From: CAVURW01 sp963743595
Lineage (GTDB): Bacteria > Verrucomicrobiota > Verrucomicrobiia > Methylacidiphilales > UBA1321
NCBI GenBank assembly: GCA_963743595.1
Contig: CAVURW010000042.1
Span: forward strand, 1-34,259
DNA length: 34,259 nucleotides
Direction of reading: 5' to 3'
Part shown: one piece after another, positions 1-7,855 of the stretch
Layout of the letters: every line of letters begins with the position of its first letter
Position numbering within the stretch: position 1 is the first letter of the stretch
The notes under the pieces: generated by a model
Told to the model about the DNA's origin: nothing
The model's input: the letters and a program-made list of their open reading frames with translations, nothing else
Databases searched by the model: none
Position numbers and translations under genes: made by a program

Positions 1-4
1 TGAA

Positions 5-440
5 GTGTGCCCTGAGCCTGATAGCGTTAATTGGGCATAGGGACAGGCTGATTGGCAAGTCTAATGTAAGTGAACTGAGTGGAAGTGTCGTTAATACGAA
101 AGAGCCCAAAACGCTGGTAGGCTCTGACCAAAATGGTAAAGCGGTGAGTTGTCTTCTGTTAGACGGGAAGCACACGGATCACAGAACCGCCGGCATACTA
201 TCAAACTAAACCGATGGTGTACTTGTATCGAAACAGGATAAGCCCGATATCTTGCCTTCACTGGGCAGGCGTCTCCGTAAGGAGCACTGATGAGATAGCG
301 GGTATGAGAGGTTGGAAAAAGCAAATGCTGTTCTGTAATGGAACGGATAGAAGACGATCTTCAACACGAAAGTGTGCCCACTTCCAACTGGTCGTGAATG
401 ACGAGAGAGTTCGTAGAACCTGCTTAGGAGGGAATGTCAA
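5..440 (+). ncRNA. Group II intron 5' ribozyme part (domain I to start of domain IV)
   Basis: The segment begins with GTGTG at 5-9, which fits the GUGYG consensus of group II intron 5' ends, so bases 1-4 would be 5' exon. TGCCC at 8-12 can pair with GGGCA about 24 bases later, as expected for a domain I stem. No open frame fits here, and the leader runs directly into an intron-type reverse transcriptase, which is the normal layout of a domain IV-encoded maturase. A strong Shine-Dalgarno (AGGAGGG, 426-432) sits 8 bases before the ATG at 441. The 3' catalytic domains V and VI are not found downstream of this copy. The assignment rests on the 5' consensus and the position next to the RT; no fold was computed. 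Confidence 0.6.
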
Positions 441-1895
441 ATGAACATGGTTAACCCCATGTGTGCGCCCTCCGATAAAGCGCTCAACTGGAACCAGATC
501 AACTGGAAAAAGTGTGAGCAATTTGTGCGCAGGCTGCAAGCGCGTATCGTCAAGAGCATACGGGAAAAGCGTTGGGGCAAGGTGCAAGCCTTGCAGCGAC
601 TCTTGACCCATTCGTTTTCCGGTCGAGCCTTGGCCGTGAAACGAGTTACGGAAAATAAAGGCAAACGCACGGCGGGAGTCGACCGGGTTCTCTGGAAGAC
701 TCTGGCCAGCAAAGCAGTGGCGATTGAGTCGCTGGGCGGTCGGGCTATCGGCCCCAGCCGTTACGGCGCATTTACATCCCCAAATCCAACGGTAAGCTTC
801 GCCCGCTGGGCATCCCCACCATGAAGGATCGAGCGATGCAGGCACTTCACCTGCTCGGCCTGATCCCGATTGCGGAGACCCTGGCGGATCGAAACTCCTA
901 TGGATTTCGCCCCGAACGGTCCACCCACGATGCCTTGGAGCAATGCCACGGCATCTTGTCCAAGGAGTACTCGCCCCAGTGGATTTTGGAGGGTGATATT
1001 AAAGGATGTTTTGATCATATCAGTCACGATTGGATGCTGCGGAACATTCCCATGAACCGGGGCATCCTGAGTAAGTGGTTAAAGGCCGGTTTTGTCGAAA
1101 ATCGAACCCTGTTCCCCACAGTCGCGGGAACTCCTCAGGGCGGGATCATTTCCCCAACCCTGGCCAACATGACCTTGGATGGGTTGGAAAGCCTTCTGAA
1201 AGAACGATTTCCCATCGTAATTAAGAAGAGCCTCCGCCATAACCCCAAAGTCCACTTGGTACGGTACGCCGATGACTTCATTATCACCGCAGCGGATAAA
1301 ACCTTGCTTGAAAATGAAGTGCGTCCCTTGGTCGAGCAGTTTTTGTGCGACCGAGGGCTGGTCCTTTCACCCGAAAAGACCAAAATCACGCATATCGACA
1401 AAGGGTTTGATTTCCTCGGCCAAAACGTACGCAAGTACAACGGTACCCTGCTGATCCAACCCTCCAAGAAAAACACCCTCGCGTGCTTGGATAAAGTTCG
1501 GCAGGCCATCGACCGTTCGGGTGCCCTCGACCAAGTGGCCGTGATCAAACAACTCAATCCCATCCTGCGCGGCTGGTCCAATTACCATCGGCATGCGGTG
1601 TCCAAACGCCGCTTTTGCTGGATGGAAATCGCCGTGCAAAACTGTCTCTGGTTCTGGGCTAAACGCCGCCACCAGCACAAGCCATTTCCCTGGATCGTCC
1701 ATAAGTACTGGCGATACTTTAATGGCAAGAAGGTGTTTGCTGCGGATACCGGAAAACGGACCGATAAGGGGCAAAGCATCTGGGCCAAGCTACTCTGCTT
1801 GAGTCAGGTACGCATCGTCCGTTTCCGCCGACTTCGAATCGATGCCAATCCTTTCGACCCGGCCTGGTATTCGTATTTTGAAGAGCGCCCCCTCT
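441..1895 (+). pseudogene. ltrA: Group II intron reverse transcriptase/maturase, frameshifted and 3'-truncated
   Basis: This is the intron-encoded protein that copies the intron into DNA and assists splicing. The first frame (441 to about 744) carries the RT N-terminal domain (NWKKCEQFVRRLQARIVK, then KRTAGVDRVLWKTLASKA). The protein then continues in another frame from GYRPQPLRRIYIPKSNGK through the RT motifs: GYGFRP-like block, IKGCFDHI, GTPQGGIISPTLAN, and YADD with Tyr at 1265-1267. The maturase domain X follows (NPILRGWSNYHR and a W/R-rich segment). A one-base deletion in the G run at about 742-744 explains the frame change. Homology stops after NPFDPAWYSYFEER near 1890, just where HNH-carrying relatives begin their endonuclease domain. 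The open frame that runs on to 2176 is only antisense to the neighbouring gene. The copy is therefore dead or acts only in trans. Confidence 0.88.
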
Positions 1896-2288
1896 TTAAG
1901 AAGTTTGGCATTCGAATGAACCCGAAACAGCCTCCCGTAACATGCTTTCGCTCAACCATAATTTCTCACCCTGGTAAATCGCATATGTTGCTCCTCCAAT
2001 TTCTTCCAAGAGCAACTGTCCGCATGAATGGGCTTGATAGAGTTTTCCAGAATGGAGTACCAAAAATACTAGAGCTCGATCGCCAACTGTTAAGGTCATA
2101 TTGCCCCAGCCACTTGAAGATCCGACAAACTCAATTTCTGTGTTCTGAAAAGTCGATTCAACGCCTTTTCCTGTAGAATATATCTTGTCAATGTGGGCAC
2201 GAAACAGTTGGAATGCAGGGGCACTAATGACGTTGAGCGATACAAGATCATAGGAGGTCACTTTGTCCGCTAAAAAATCTTTTATCAC
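1896..2288 (-). CDS. Putative immunity protein of the adjacent RHS toxin tip
   Basis: This 130-residue protein starts at 2288 and overlaps the stop of the upstream RHS-tip gene by 4 bases (ATGA), so the two are probably translationally coupled. A small, unrelated ORF directly behind an RHS C-terminal tip is the usual position of the immunity gene in polymorphic toxin systems. Its sequence has no motif I can assign with certainty. The pattern FQLFRAHIDKIY, then WGNMTLTVGDRALVF, then GKLYQAHSCGQ recalls small beta-barrel netrin/TIMP-like domains (weak inference). The C-terminus (ECQTS) lies at the junction with the truncated intron, so the last residues may be non-native. There is no clear signal peptide, which suits a cytoplasmic antidote. 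Function is inferred from position only. Confidence 0.6.
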   Translation of the reverse strand: MIKDFLADKVTSYDLVSLNVISAPAFQLFRAHIDKIYSTGKGVESTFQNTEIEFVGSSSGWGNMTLTVGDRALVFLVLHSGKLYQAHSCGQLLLEEIGGATYAIYQGEKLWLSESMLREAVSGSFECQTS

Positions 2289-3352
2289 TGTGATGCTGGC
2301 GGTGTTTGGGGTTTCCAGGGTTGACCATTGTCCTGTAACTTGGGCATACCACTACCCGAAGCATCAGGAAACTCGAGAGATTTCATCCCCATTTCTCCAG
2401 GGAACAAGGCGCAATTGCAGTTTGGTGGAAAACCATAGTTTGGCAGAGCCGTCGAACCATCGAGGAAACTGTTATGCGCATTCACGATAGAATCGAATTG
2501 TTGGGAAGTAACCGAAATATCCTGCTGGAACACCGTTTGAGGAAGACCATCCCGGCTAATTAATGGCTTAGTATTATTGGCCACAAATTTAAAAATATCA
2601 GTATCGTTATTCAAAGAACCTGGATAGGAAGCACCTTGTCCTAAGGAGTTTATCGCATCAAGTGGGTCCATTCCTTCAGGTAATTTTGGCGTGAGGCCAA
2701 ATATATTTTGTCTGTCAAAGGAATACCCGACATGTCCAGCATATATCAAAGGACTAGGAAAGTTCGCGATATCTGCCTTGGAACCAGCTCCTCGGAACAC
2801 GAAAAGACTAACCGTCTTAAGCGAATCGGCACCAGGAGTTGTAGTGGCAGTGGTAGCCTTTGCCTCCCAATTGAGTAAGTTTGCAGCTTTGCTAAGAACA
2901 GAACCAATTGCTTCTCCAACACCTTGTAATGGAACTCCAACTGCAGCGGAAAAAGTTGTTGTTGCAGCTGCGTTCTGTAACGGAGGTTTTCCAGTTTGAA
3001 GATTATCTACAGTGTTTGAAGCATTACCTGCACCAATAGCAGTAAGTCCACCTGCAGAGAGGCGAGCAGTGATGGCAATGGCACTCGCTCCCGTTACTTC
3101 AGGTAATGCACTAGCGATAATTCCTCCAGCAGCGATTGCCGCTAAAGAATCAGTCTGACCTCGTCTGTATTCCGAATTGGTGCTTAAAAATGCAAACGGA
3201 TTAGCACTATCGACACCATCAAAATCCAACCCGTCTGGATCAAAGCTGGTCCAAGGATTCTGGCGGACGTAGCAATATTCGTTGGGCCCGTCGATCATGC
3301 CTGCGGGGTCGCGGGTGATGAACGTATCGGTGAGAAGGTCGAGGTAGCGCAT
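2285..3352 (-). CDS. Orphan RHS repeat-associated C-terminal tip with polymorphic toxin domain (partial)
   Basis: The N-terminus is the RHS core hallmark: MRYLDLLTDTFITRDPAG followed by DGPNEYCYVRQNPW and the FDPDGLD boundary. The same frame stays open upstream to 3433 and reads RSYDEDPTGLLDEGMRYLD across the first ATG, so the true protein was longer; the large RHS beta-cage is absent. After a small, Ala/Gly-rich linker (about residues 50-150) comes the variable tip: FVFRGAGSKADIANF, AGHVGYSFD (His), and near the end NCNCALFPGEMG (Cys). His before Asn-Cys is the order seen in permuted papain-like/NlpC-LRAT-type folds, so a papain-like toxin is my best guess, not proven. Full RHS toxins exceed 1000 residues; this is a displaced or orphan module. 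It overlaps the putative immunity gene by 4 bases. Confidence 0.75.
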   Translation of the reverse strand: MRYLDLLTDTFITRDPAGMIDGPNEYCYVRQNPWTSFDPDGLDFDGVDSANPFAFLSTNSEYRRGQTDSLAAIAAGGIIASALPEVTGASAIAITARLSAGGLTAIGAGNASNTVDNLQTGKPPLQNAAATTTFSAAVGVPLQGVGEAIGSVLSKAANLLNWEAKATTATTTPGADSLKTVSLFVFRGAGSKADIANFPSPLIYAGHVGYSFDRQNIFGLTPKLPEGMDPLDAINSLGQGASYPGSLNNDTDIFKFVANNTKPLISRDGLPQTVFQQDISVTSQQFDSIVNAHNSFLDGSTALPNYGFPPNCNCALFPGEMGMKSLEFPDASGSGMPKLQDNGQPWKPQTPPASQ

Positions 3353-3356
3353 GCCT

Positions 3357-3839
3357 TCATCGAGGAGGCCTGTAGGATCTTCGTCGTAGCTGCGGAAACG
3401 TAGGCAACTGTGGTTGCAGTTGCGTCTTAGGTGTCAAAGAACGATTACGATTGATACAGAAACCAGTCGTACACAAAGAAGGATAATCAGGACCACCCGG
3501 GAGTAAAGGCAAAAGGGAATTGTAGGTGACCATCAAAGGGTGATTTTCACCTTCGGCCATGTTGAAGAAATGGTAAAACTTCGCGTCATAGGAGTATGAA
3601 TGCGTCTGAAAACGGGGCTCATCGCCAGGCGAGTTATTTGTATGTCCTTGGGAAACCGGATTGCAGGAAACATGTTGGCGTATCGAATCTGGGTACATGT
3701 TTTCGACTGCGTGTGTTAGACGATGGCAAACAGTCGTAGGGCCTATATAGGGAGTCGTATGATGTAGCAATGCGGAGTATGGCATCGTAAGCATACTGAT
3801 TACGATAATAGCTAAAAACAGCAGAAAGCTAAAGAACAC
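3357..3839 (-). CDS. Hypothetical secreted or membrane-anchored protein, 3' end probably replaced
   Basis: The 160-residue frame opens with a strongly hydrophobic N-terminus (MFFSFLLFLAIIVISMLTM) that would act as a signal peptide or anchor. The rest contains several Cys and Pro residues and the segment YHFFNMAEGENHPLMVTYNS. I do not recognise the family. The last ~25 residues are read from DNA that in another frame encodes the conserved RHS core (YDEDPTGLLDEGMRYLD). The natural C-terminus is therefore probably lost, and the gene was joined to an RHS fragment somewhere around 3400-3440. It may be a genuine gene remnant or a chance frame; the hydrophobic start makes the former somewhat more likely. 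Confidence 0.35.
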   Translation of the reverse strand: MFFSFLLFLAIIVISMLTMPYSALLHHTTPYIGPTTVCHRLTHAVENMYPDSIRQHVSCNPVSQGHTNNSPGDEPRFQTHSYSYDAKFYHFFNMAEGENHPLMVTYNSLLPLLPGGPDYPSLCTTGFCINRNRSLTPKTQLQPQLPTFPQLRRRSYRPPR

Positions 3840-4056
3840 ATCATCATGGTAGACAGAATTGAAACCGACTACAAGATATCTGAGTTCTGATTGCTCGGTG
3901 TTTTTGTATTAATTCTTTGGATAAGAGGATTTTTTTTGACGGGATTAGTCGGACATGTGCCACCGGTGAACATCCGGCTTTCGCGAGGTCGTGTTGTACT
4001 CATACGCATGAATAAAAAGACATCTTTCACCTACATTTACATCGAACCGTTAGCTG

Positions 4057-4281
4057 TCACCAAGGCGCAAGAAGTCCGACAATTCCGGTGAGAGGTAGAA
4101 GGTAAGCAATTTTTGGTGAGTGCAGGTTGTGCTGCGCATCCCATTCCCTATATACGGTTCCCCACATATTTACCGCTTGACCCGCCACAATAATGGGCCG
4201 AATCCCGACCTGATTGATGCGCGCTAAAATCCAGTCATACTGCTCAGGTGCCAAGTTCACGCTGGCAAACGTCTGCCCCAA
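4057..4281 (-). pseudogene. Nucleotidyltransferase-like protein, N-terminal fragment
   Basis: The 74-residue frame carries YDWILARINQVGIRPIIVAG followed by QAVNMWGTVYREWD. This resembles the start of minimal nucleotidyltransferases of the AbiEii/DUF6036 type, where a helix leads into a hydrophobic strand and a G-x-A-V-N-x-W turn. Those proteins are usually well over 200 residues, and the Asp catalytic motif that follows is missing here. The frame loses resemblance by about 4100. Its start overlaps the end of the upstream 90-residue gene by 25 bases. This is a truncated remnant; a link to an AbiE-like abortive-infection pair is only a possibility. Confidence 0.45.
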
Positions 4282-4529
4282 TTGATCACTTTAATGGGAC
4301 CATTGGTGACGCTGTTCTTTCTTTGCATCTCTTCGGCTGACGCCTTACCTGACTCGATCAGTTCCATGTCTCGCTCACGGGAAATTCCCTTCGCCAACTG
4401 GGCCTCTTCAAACGAAGATTCCACAATCTCAAGACCATTCTCCATCGCGATCTTCAGCAGAGTCCGCTCCACTTTGCCACGTCTACGCCCAGAGGGAGAG
4501 ACTTTGAGATTAATAGCAAGTGTCTTCAT
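4257..4529 (-). CDS. Small charged hypothetical protein, partner of the nucleotidyltransferase fragment
   Basis: The protein has 90 residues and starts with MKTLAINLKVSPSGRRRGK. Its middle is helical and charged (VERTLLKIAMENGLEIVESS, then FEEAQLAKGISRERDMELIE). No catalytic motif or signal peptide is visible. It lies directly upstream of, and overlaps by 25 bases, a nucleotidyltransferase-like remnant. This resembles the order of two-gene systems in which a small protein precedes a nucleotidyltransferase, but I cannot name the family. The gene appears complete, with stop TGA/TAA-type end inside the downstream partner. Confidence 0.4.
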   Translation of the reverse strand: MKTLAINLKVSPSGRRRGKVERTLLKIAMENGLEIVESSFEEAQLAKGISRERDMELIESGKASAEEMQRKNSVTNGPIKVINWGRRLPA

Positions 4530-4637
4530 TATCGCTACAAGTTAGGCGTATTTAATAATCCGGCAATCCCCATACATAAACGGATTTTCAAAGTAGAACT
4601 GCGTCCAACATTCTGTCCAACGGGATGAGTGCCTTAT

Positions 4638-5000
4638 TTATTGAGACATTTGCATCTCCCTTATGCTTCGGCTACTCATCAGCCAGGACTTCTTGTTTCC
4701 AAGTTTTTTGAACACATCATCCCGCCACGTCATAAATGCTCTAGCGCTCTTGTGAGCTGATTTTGGATCGAAGAACTCCGACGTTTGAAGATCGATTGCC
4801 CGGATACAGAGTTCTTCAAGAATCAGAGCAACCAAAGGCAGGGCCCTCTCCACGTTGCCGACAATTCGGAAGCCCACGCTGTCGACTATTGGTTCTGTTT
4901 TGACATGGATGTTCAGTTCTAGGGCAAAGTCGGAGGCGTCAAAAATCATAGTGGAATTATAAATCTCGATTCCCTGCGCTACGTCGACGATCTTATTCAT
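4638..5000 (-). CDS. Hypothetical protein, 120 residues
   Basis: I prefer the ATG at 5000, because the transcript reads GAGACGAGG just before it, a plausible Shine-Dalgarno although close to the start. A longer frame from 5075 has a Pro-rich unlikely N-terminus. The protein begins MNKIVDVAQGIEIYNSTMIF, with no signal peptide. It includes IVDSVGFRIVGNVERALPLV and a basic C-terminal part (SARAFMTWRDDVFKKLGNKK). The gene is not recognised. It lies between the nucleotidyltransferase remnant and an integrase remnant, in an island with other broken genes, so it may be cargo of the lost element. Confidence 0.4.
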   Translation of the reverse strand: MNKIVDVAQGIEIYNSTMIFDASDFALELNIHVKTEPIVDSVGFRIVGNVERALPLVALILEELCIRAIDLQTSEFFDPKSAHKSARAFMTWRDDVFKKLGNKKSWLMSSRSIREMQMSQ

Positions 5001-5159
5001 CACCTCGTCTCTGGACCCAATTGGACCGGGCTGAGCTATCGATTGTGGTACAAGATTCAGGCACGGCCAAACCAATCAAATCCCAGCTCATAAGGGTGAT
5101 GTTAAGTAAAAAACTGGGCTTAGCACAGTTCGAAACATCTCGATTTAAACAGCGTTTAA

Positions 5160-5540
5160 GTGGGTCAACAGGGTACAAAACAGGGTACTCGAGAGACGGG
5201 ACAACAAATCAGTCTCAAGACTACAGACCGAAAAATAGCTCTGGAATTGCTGTGCGCGAAGAATCGGGCGGCGGACACACACCCAAATTTGCAGGGCTGT
5301 CCGAAATTTTTACATGCCTCTTCCCCCGAACTCAACACTCGGACGTGGGCTGATGTGATGGGTGCGTACGTCCAACGATCGTCAGAGTCTTCAAGAATTA
5401 GAGTTGAACGCGCCTCTGACAGCGATCCCTTCCATTTCCTAAAACCTTTCAAGGTGACCGATGCGTCGGTCTCTCACAAAGAACGGGGCGAAACCCTGAA
5501 TTCCCCCAAGCGCTCCGGCTTGCCCTCAGAGCAGTTTTAG
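5160..5540 (+). pseudogene. Tyrosine integrase, N-terminal/core-binding fragment
   Basis: The frame contains QISLKTTDRKIALELLCAKN, then a block ending in TRTWADVMGAYVQRSSESSR and IRVERASDSDPFHFL. This matches the arm- and core-binding part of integrases common in Verrucomicrobia: 'S-L-K-T-x-D-R-x-x-A' followed by 'TW-x-D-V-M' and an R-rich helix. The catalytic domain (R...H-x-x-R...Y) is absent. The open frame ends at 5540, just inside the 3' end of the conserved operon on the other strand. Upstream sequence (5021-5160) may hold more of the same gene in another frame. It cannot recombine as it stands and is best read as a scar of an integration event. Confidence 0.5.
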
Positions 5541-7847
5541 CCAGCGGCGCAAAATCAGTTCCACACAGAACAGACCCAACACCAAGAGAAAGACAAAGCT
5601 GTTGTTCCATATTTCGGTGACTTTCTTTTCTGCGATCACATCTTCTGATTGCACCGCCAGGGCGGGGAGATTACCTATCGTAGCCGCATCAATGACCTGT
5701 CCGCCGGAAGCTTGGGCCAATTGATGAAGCAGGTCGAGGTTCGGGGCTAAGTGCTCATCTTCAACACTCAATGTCGTGTTGTGAATGTTCAAAATGGCCA
5801 TTCCGGCGGGTCCGTCCGTTTCTTTGGCCACTAGACGCATCCACGGTCCTGCGCCTGCTGTCACTTTGCCGGTGTAGGTCCCCGGTTCGCTGCCTGGAAC
5901 CAGCGGGACGGTCTGCGGCGGCATCGTATTGTCCGGTGAATAAGCGGAGACGGTTACTGGCTGCGCCTGGCTTCCAGAGCTCAAATCCGCCACCGGATGC
6001 GGCAATTGCAAGGTAACCGTAACGAGATCGCCCGGACGCGCGACTTGGCGGGAGAGTTGCACCTGCGGGATGTCGCCTTCTCTGTTTGCGATCCAAAAGA
6101 GCATTTGTTGCCACAGTTTTTTGTAAGCTTGTGAGGTGCTCGGCAAGCTCAGTTGCCAGCGCCAAATGGAGTCCGTTGCCAGCACTGCGCTGCGTCCTTC
6201 TCCAAAGTGTTGCATGGCTAGGAGCGGACGTCGCCCGAAGCTGTTCAAATCGGTGGAGTGCTCCGCAGCGACAATCGCCCCCGGCTTGGCCCTCTGTACG
6301 GCGGCGTATTCTCGAAACAGAGGCGTGTTCTCGCTGGTTTTATCGCCAAGCTGACCCAGAATTGCGAGGCCGTCGGAAGTGAGCCGCATCCGCGACAGTT
6401 GCGCGACTGTGGTTGTGATCGCGTTGGGGTCGTCGGGGTTATTATCACCGGCGTCGCCCACTTGCGATAGTTGATCATGGAGCCGATTCGCCAAATAAGC
6501 CGAGGAACCGGTTGAGCCCGCTTCCGGCGACGGCTCGAACACCACCGGCAGGAGTTGCTCCAACTCGCTTCCAGAGAAGTCGCTGGCGACTGTTGTATTG
6601 GAAACGAGGAAGATCAGGCCACCGCCTTCCTTCACGTATTCCAGCAGGGCTGCCGTTTGCTGATCGTCCAGTTGAGGCGGCACCAAATCGGCCAGCACGA
6701 TTACCTTAAACTGCTTCAGCTCTTCAATTGATTTCGGGAAATTCTCCGCATGCATTCGGGCTGTTTCGCCCTCGATTACCTGGTGACGTAGGGCACTGGC
6801 CGAGATGTGGAGGCTCGATTCAATTTTAATGGATGGATCATCCTCGAAAGCCGCGCGAACGTACCGGTACTCCACACTCAACGAACCGGCGTAGTAGAGC
6901 ACCGGAATTTCCGGTCGATCCGTAATCACTGTGCAGGCATAGAGCGAGTCCGCGGGCCTGGGCTGCCCGTCCATCAAGAGTTGAAGCTTGTAGTCTTGCG
7001 TGCCGGGCTCATTTTGAAGAAAAGTGAACGTCGCTTTTTGGCTGTGCGTTCCAGGCGTAATGGTCATGCCCTGCTCCGCAACGGATACGTTATTTTGCAA
7101 AACTTGAATGGTCACCTGCTCCAAATTCGGGCTCTGAGATTGAACGAAGACACTGAGCGGATACTGCGTATTAACGACGTTAACCGGTGGGATATCCACG
7201 CGCGCCAGTTGGATGAAATCCGGCTGATGCAAATTTGTTTGCGTGGCGGCAAGAAGCAGCGGGGTTTGTCTATCCTGGAACAGCCGCCCGGTGGAATCAA
7301 TGTCGTCCATCGTGGAATCCGCGCCGTCCGTAAAGACCATCACACCACCCCAACCGCCGGGAGGAGCTTGATTTAACGTGCTCCGCAAGGCTGCCAATAG
7401 ATGGGTTTCCCGATTTTTGTCCGTAAACCCGGCCAAGGCTTCAGGTCCGCTTAGGGGTTCGATTTTTTCCGAGAAGGTGAACAGTTTTGTCTCAGCTTTG
7501 GCGTCGAGCACCCGTTTCAAGGCGTTTTGAGCGATTTCGAGCCGCGTTTGGCCGCGGGCGTCCGAGCGGAGCATGCTTCCTGATGTATCCACCAAGACGG
7601 CCTCCGGCTTGTGCAGGTTTCGTTTATAGCTCTGCGTCAAGACCATCTGCGGTTGGGCGAGGCAGATTAGCAACGTCACTACCAGTGCACTGCGGAGCGC
7701 GGTAAGCGTCCAGCGCCAGCGGGGCGAAAGCAATCGATGGGTGCGCGCGTAAGATGCCCACACAAATAGCAGTGCGGCGACGACGGCTCCGGCCAGACCC
7801 CAGCCGCCTCCGGGAAATGCCCAGTTCCAAGTTAACGTTTCCGTCAT
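5526..7847 (-). CDS. Membrane-anchored VWA protein with glutamine-amidotransferase-like domain
   Basis: This 773-residue protein is the last gene of the six-gene operon, 8 bases behind the large membrane protein. Two N-terminal membrane segments (about 15-33 and 46-65) are followed by a von Willebrand A domain with a metal-binding MIDAS: DTSGSM at 87-92, Thr near 148, and FTDGAD at about 172-177. A long beta-rich region leads to a Rossmann-like class I glutamine-amidotransferase-like segment (FKVIVLADLVPPQLDDQQTA, then EGGGLIFL) without an obvious catalytic Cys. A C-terminal membrane helix (about 750-768) ends in RRWLKLL. VWA domains bind protein partners through a metal ion, and MoxR neighbours typically remodel such complexes. 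The protein probably faces the periplasm. The gene is intact; family architecture is clear, exact function unknown. Confidence 0.85.
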   Translation of the reverse strand: MTETLTWNWAFPGGGWGLAGAVVAALLFVWASYARTHRLLSPRWRWTLTALRSALVVTLLICLAQPQMVLTQSYKRNLHKPEAVLVDTSGSMLRSDARGQTRLEIAQNALKRVLDAKAETKLFTFSEKIEPLSGPEALAGFTDKNRETHLLAALRSTLNQAPPGGWGGVMVFTDGADSTMDDIDSTGRLFQDRQTPLLLAATQTNLHQPDFIQLARVDIPPVNVVNTQYPLSVFVQSQSPNLEQVTIQVLQNNVSVAEQGMTITPGTHSQKATFTFLQNEPGTQDYKLQLLMDGQPRPADSLYACTVITDRPEIPVLYYAGSLSVEYRYVRAAFEDDPSIKIESSLHISASALRHQVIEGETARMHAENFPKSIEELKQFKVIVLADLVPPQLDDQQTAALLEYVKEGGGLIFLVSNTTVASDFSGSELEQLLPVVFEPSPEAGSTGSSAYLANRLHDQLSQVGDAGDNNPDDPNAITTTVAQLSRMRLTSDGLAILGQLGDKTSENTPLFREYAAVQRAKPGAIVAAEHSTDLNSFGRRPLLAMQHFGEGRSAVLATDSIWRWQLSLPSTSQAYKKLWQQMLFWIANREGDIPQVQLSRQVARPGDLVTVTLQLPHPVADLSSGSQAQPVTVSAYSPDNTMPPQTVPLVPGSEPGTYTGKVTAGAGPWMRLVAKETDGPAGMAILNIHNTTLSVEDEHLAPNLDLLHQLAQASGGQVIDAATIGNLPALAVQSEDVIAEKKVTEIWNNSFVFLLVLGLFCVELILRRWLKLL

Positions 7848-7855
7848 GATTTGGA

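Noticed and set aside
258..845. Minus-strand open frame of 195 codons over the first intron
   Set aside because: It is antisense to the ribozyme leader and the RT N-terminus, with no domain signature.
1900..2176. RT C-terminal extension reading on to 2176
   Set aside because: This part is antisense to the immunity-like gene and has no RT, maturase or HNH resemblance.
3891..4091. 66-codon plus-strand frame with hydrophobic start
   Set aside because: There is no Shine-Dalgarno or homology cue, and it overlaps the end of the nucleotidyltransferase fragment on the other strand.
5507..5522. CAAGC-GCTCCG-GCTTG hairpin after the MoxR operon as a terminator
   Set aside because: The stem has only 5 bp and no T-run follows in the direction of transcription.
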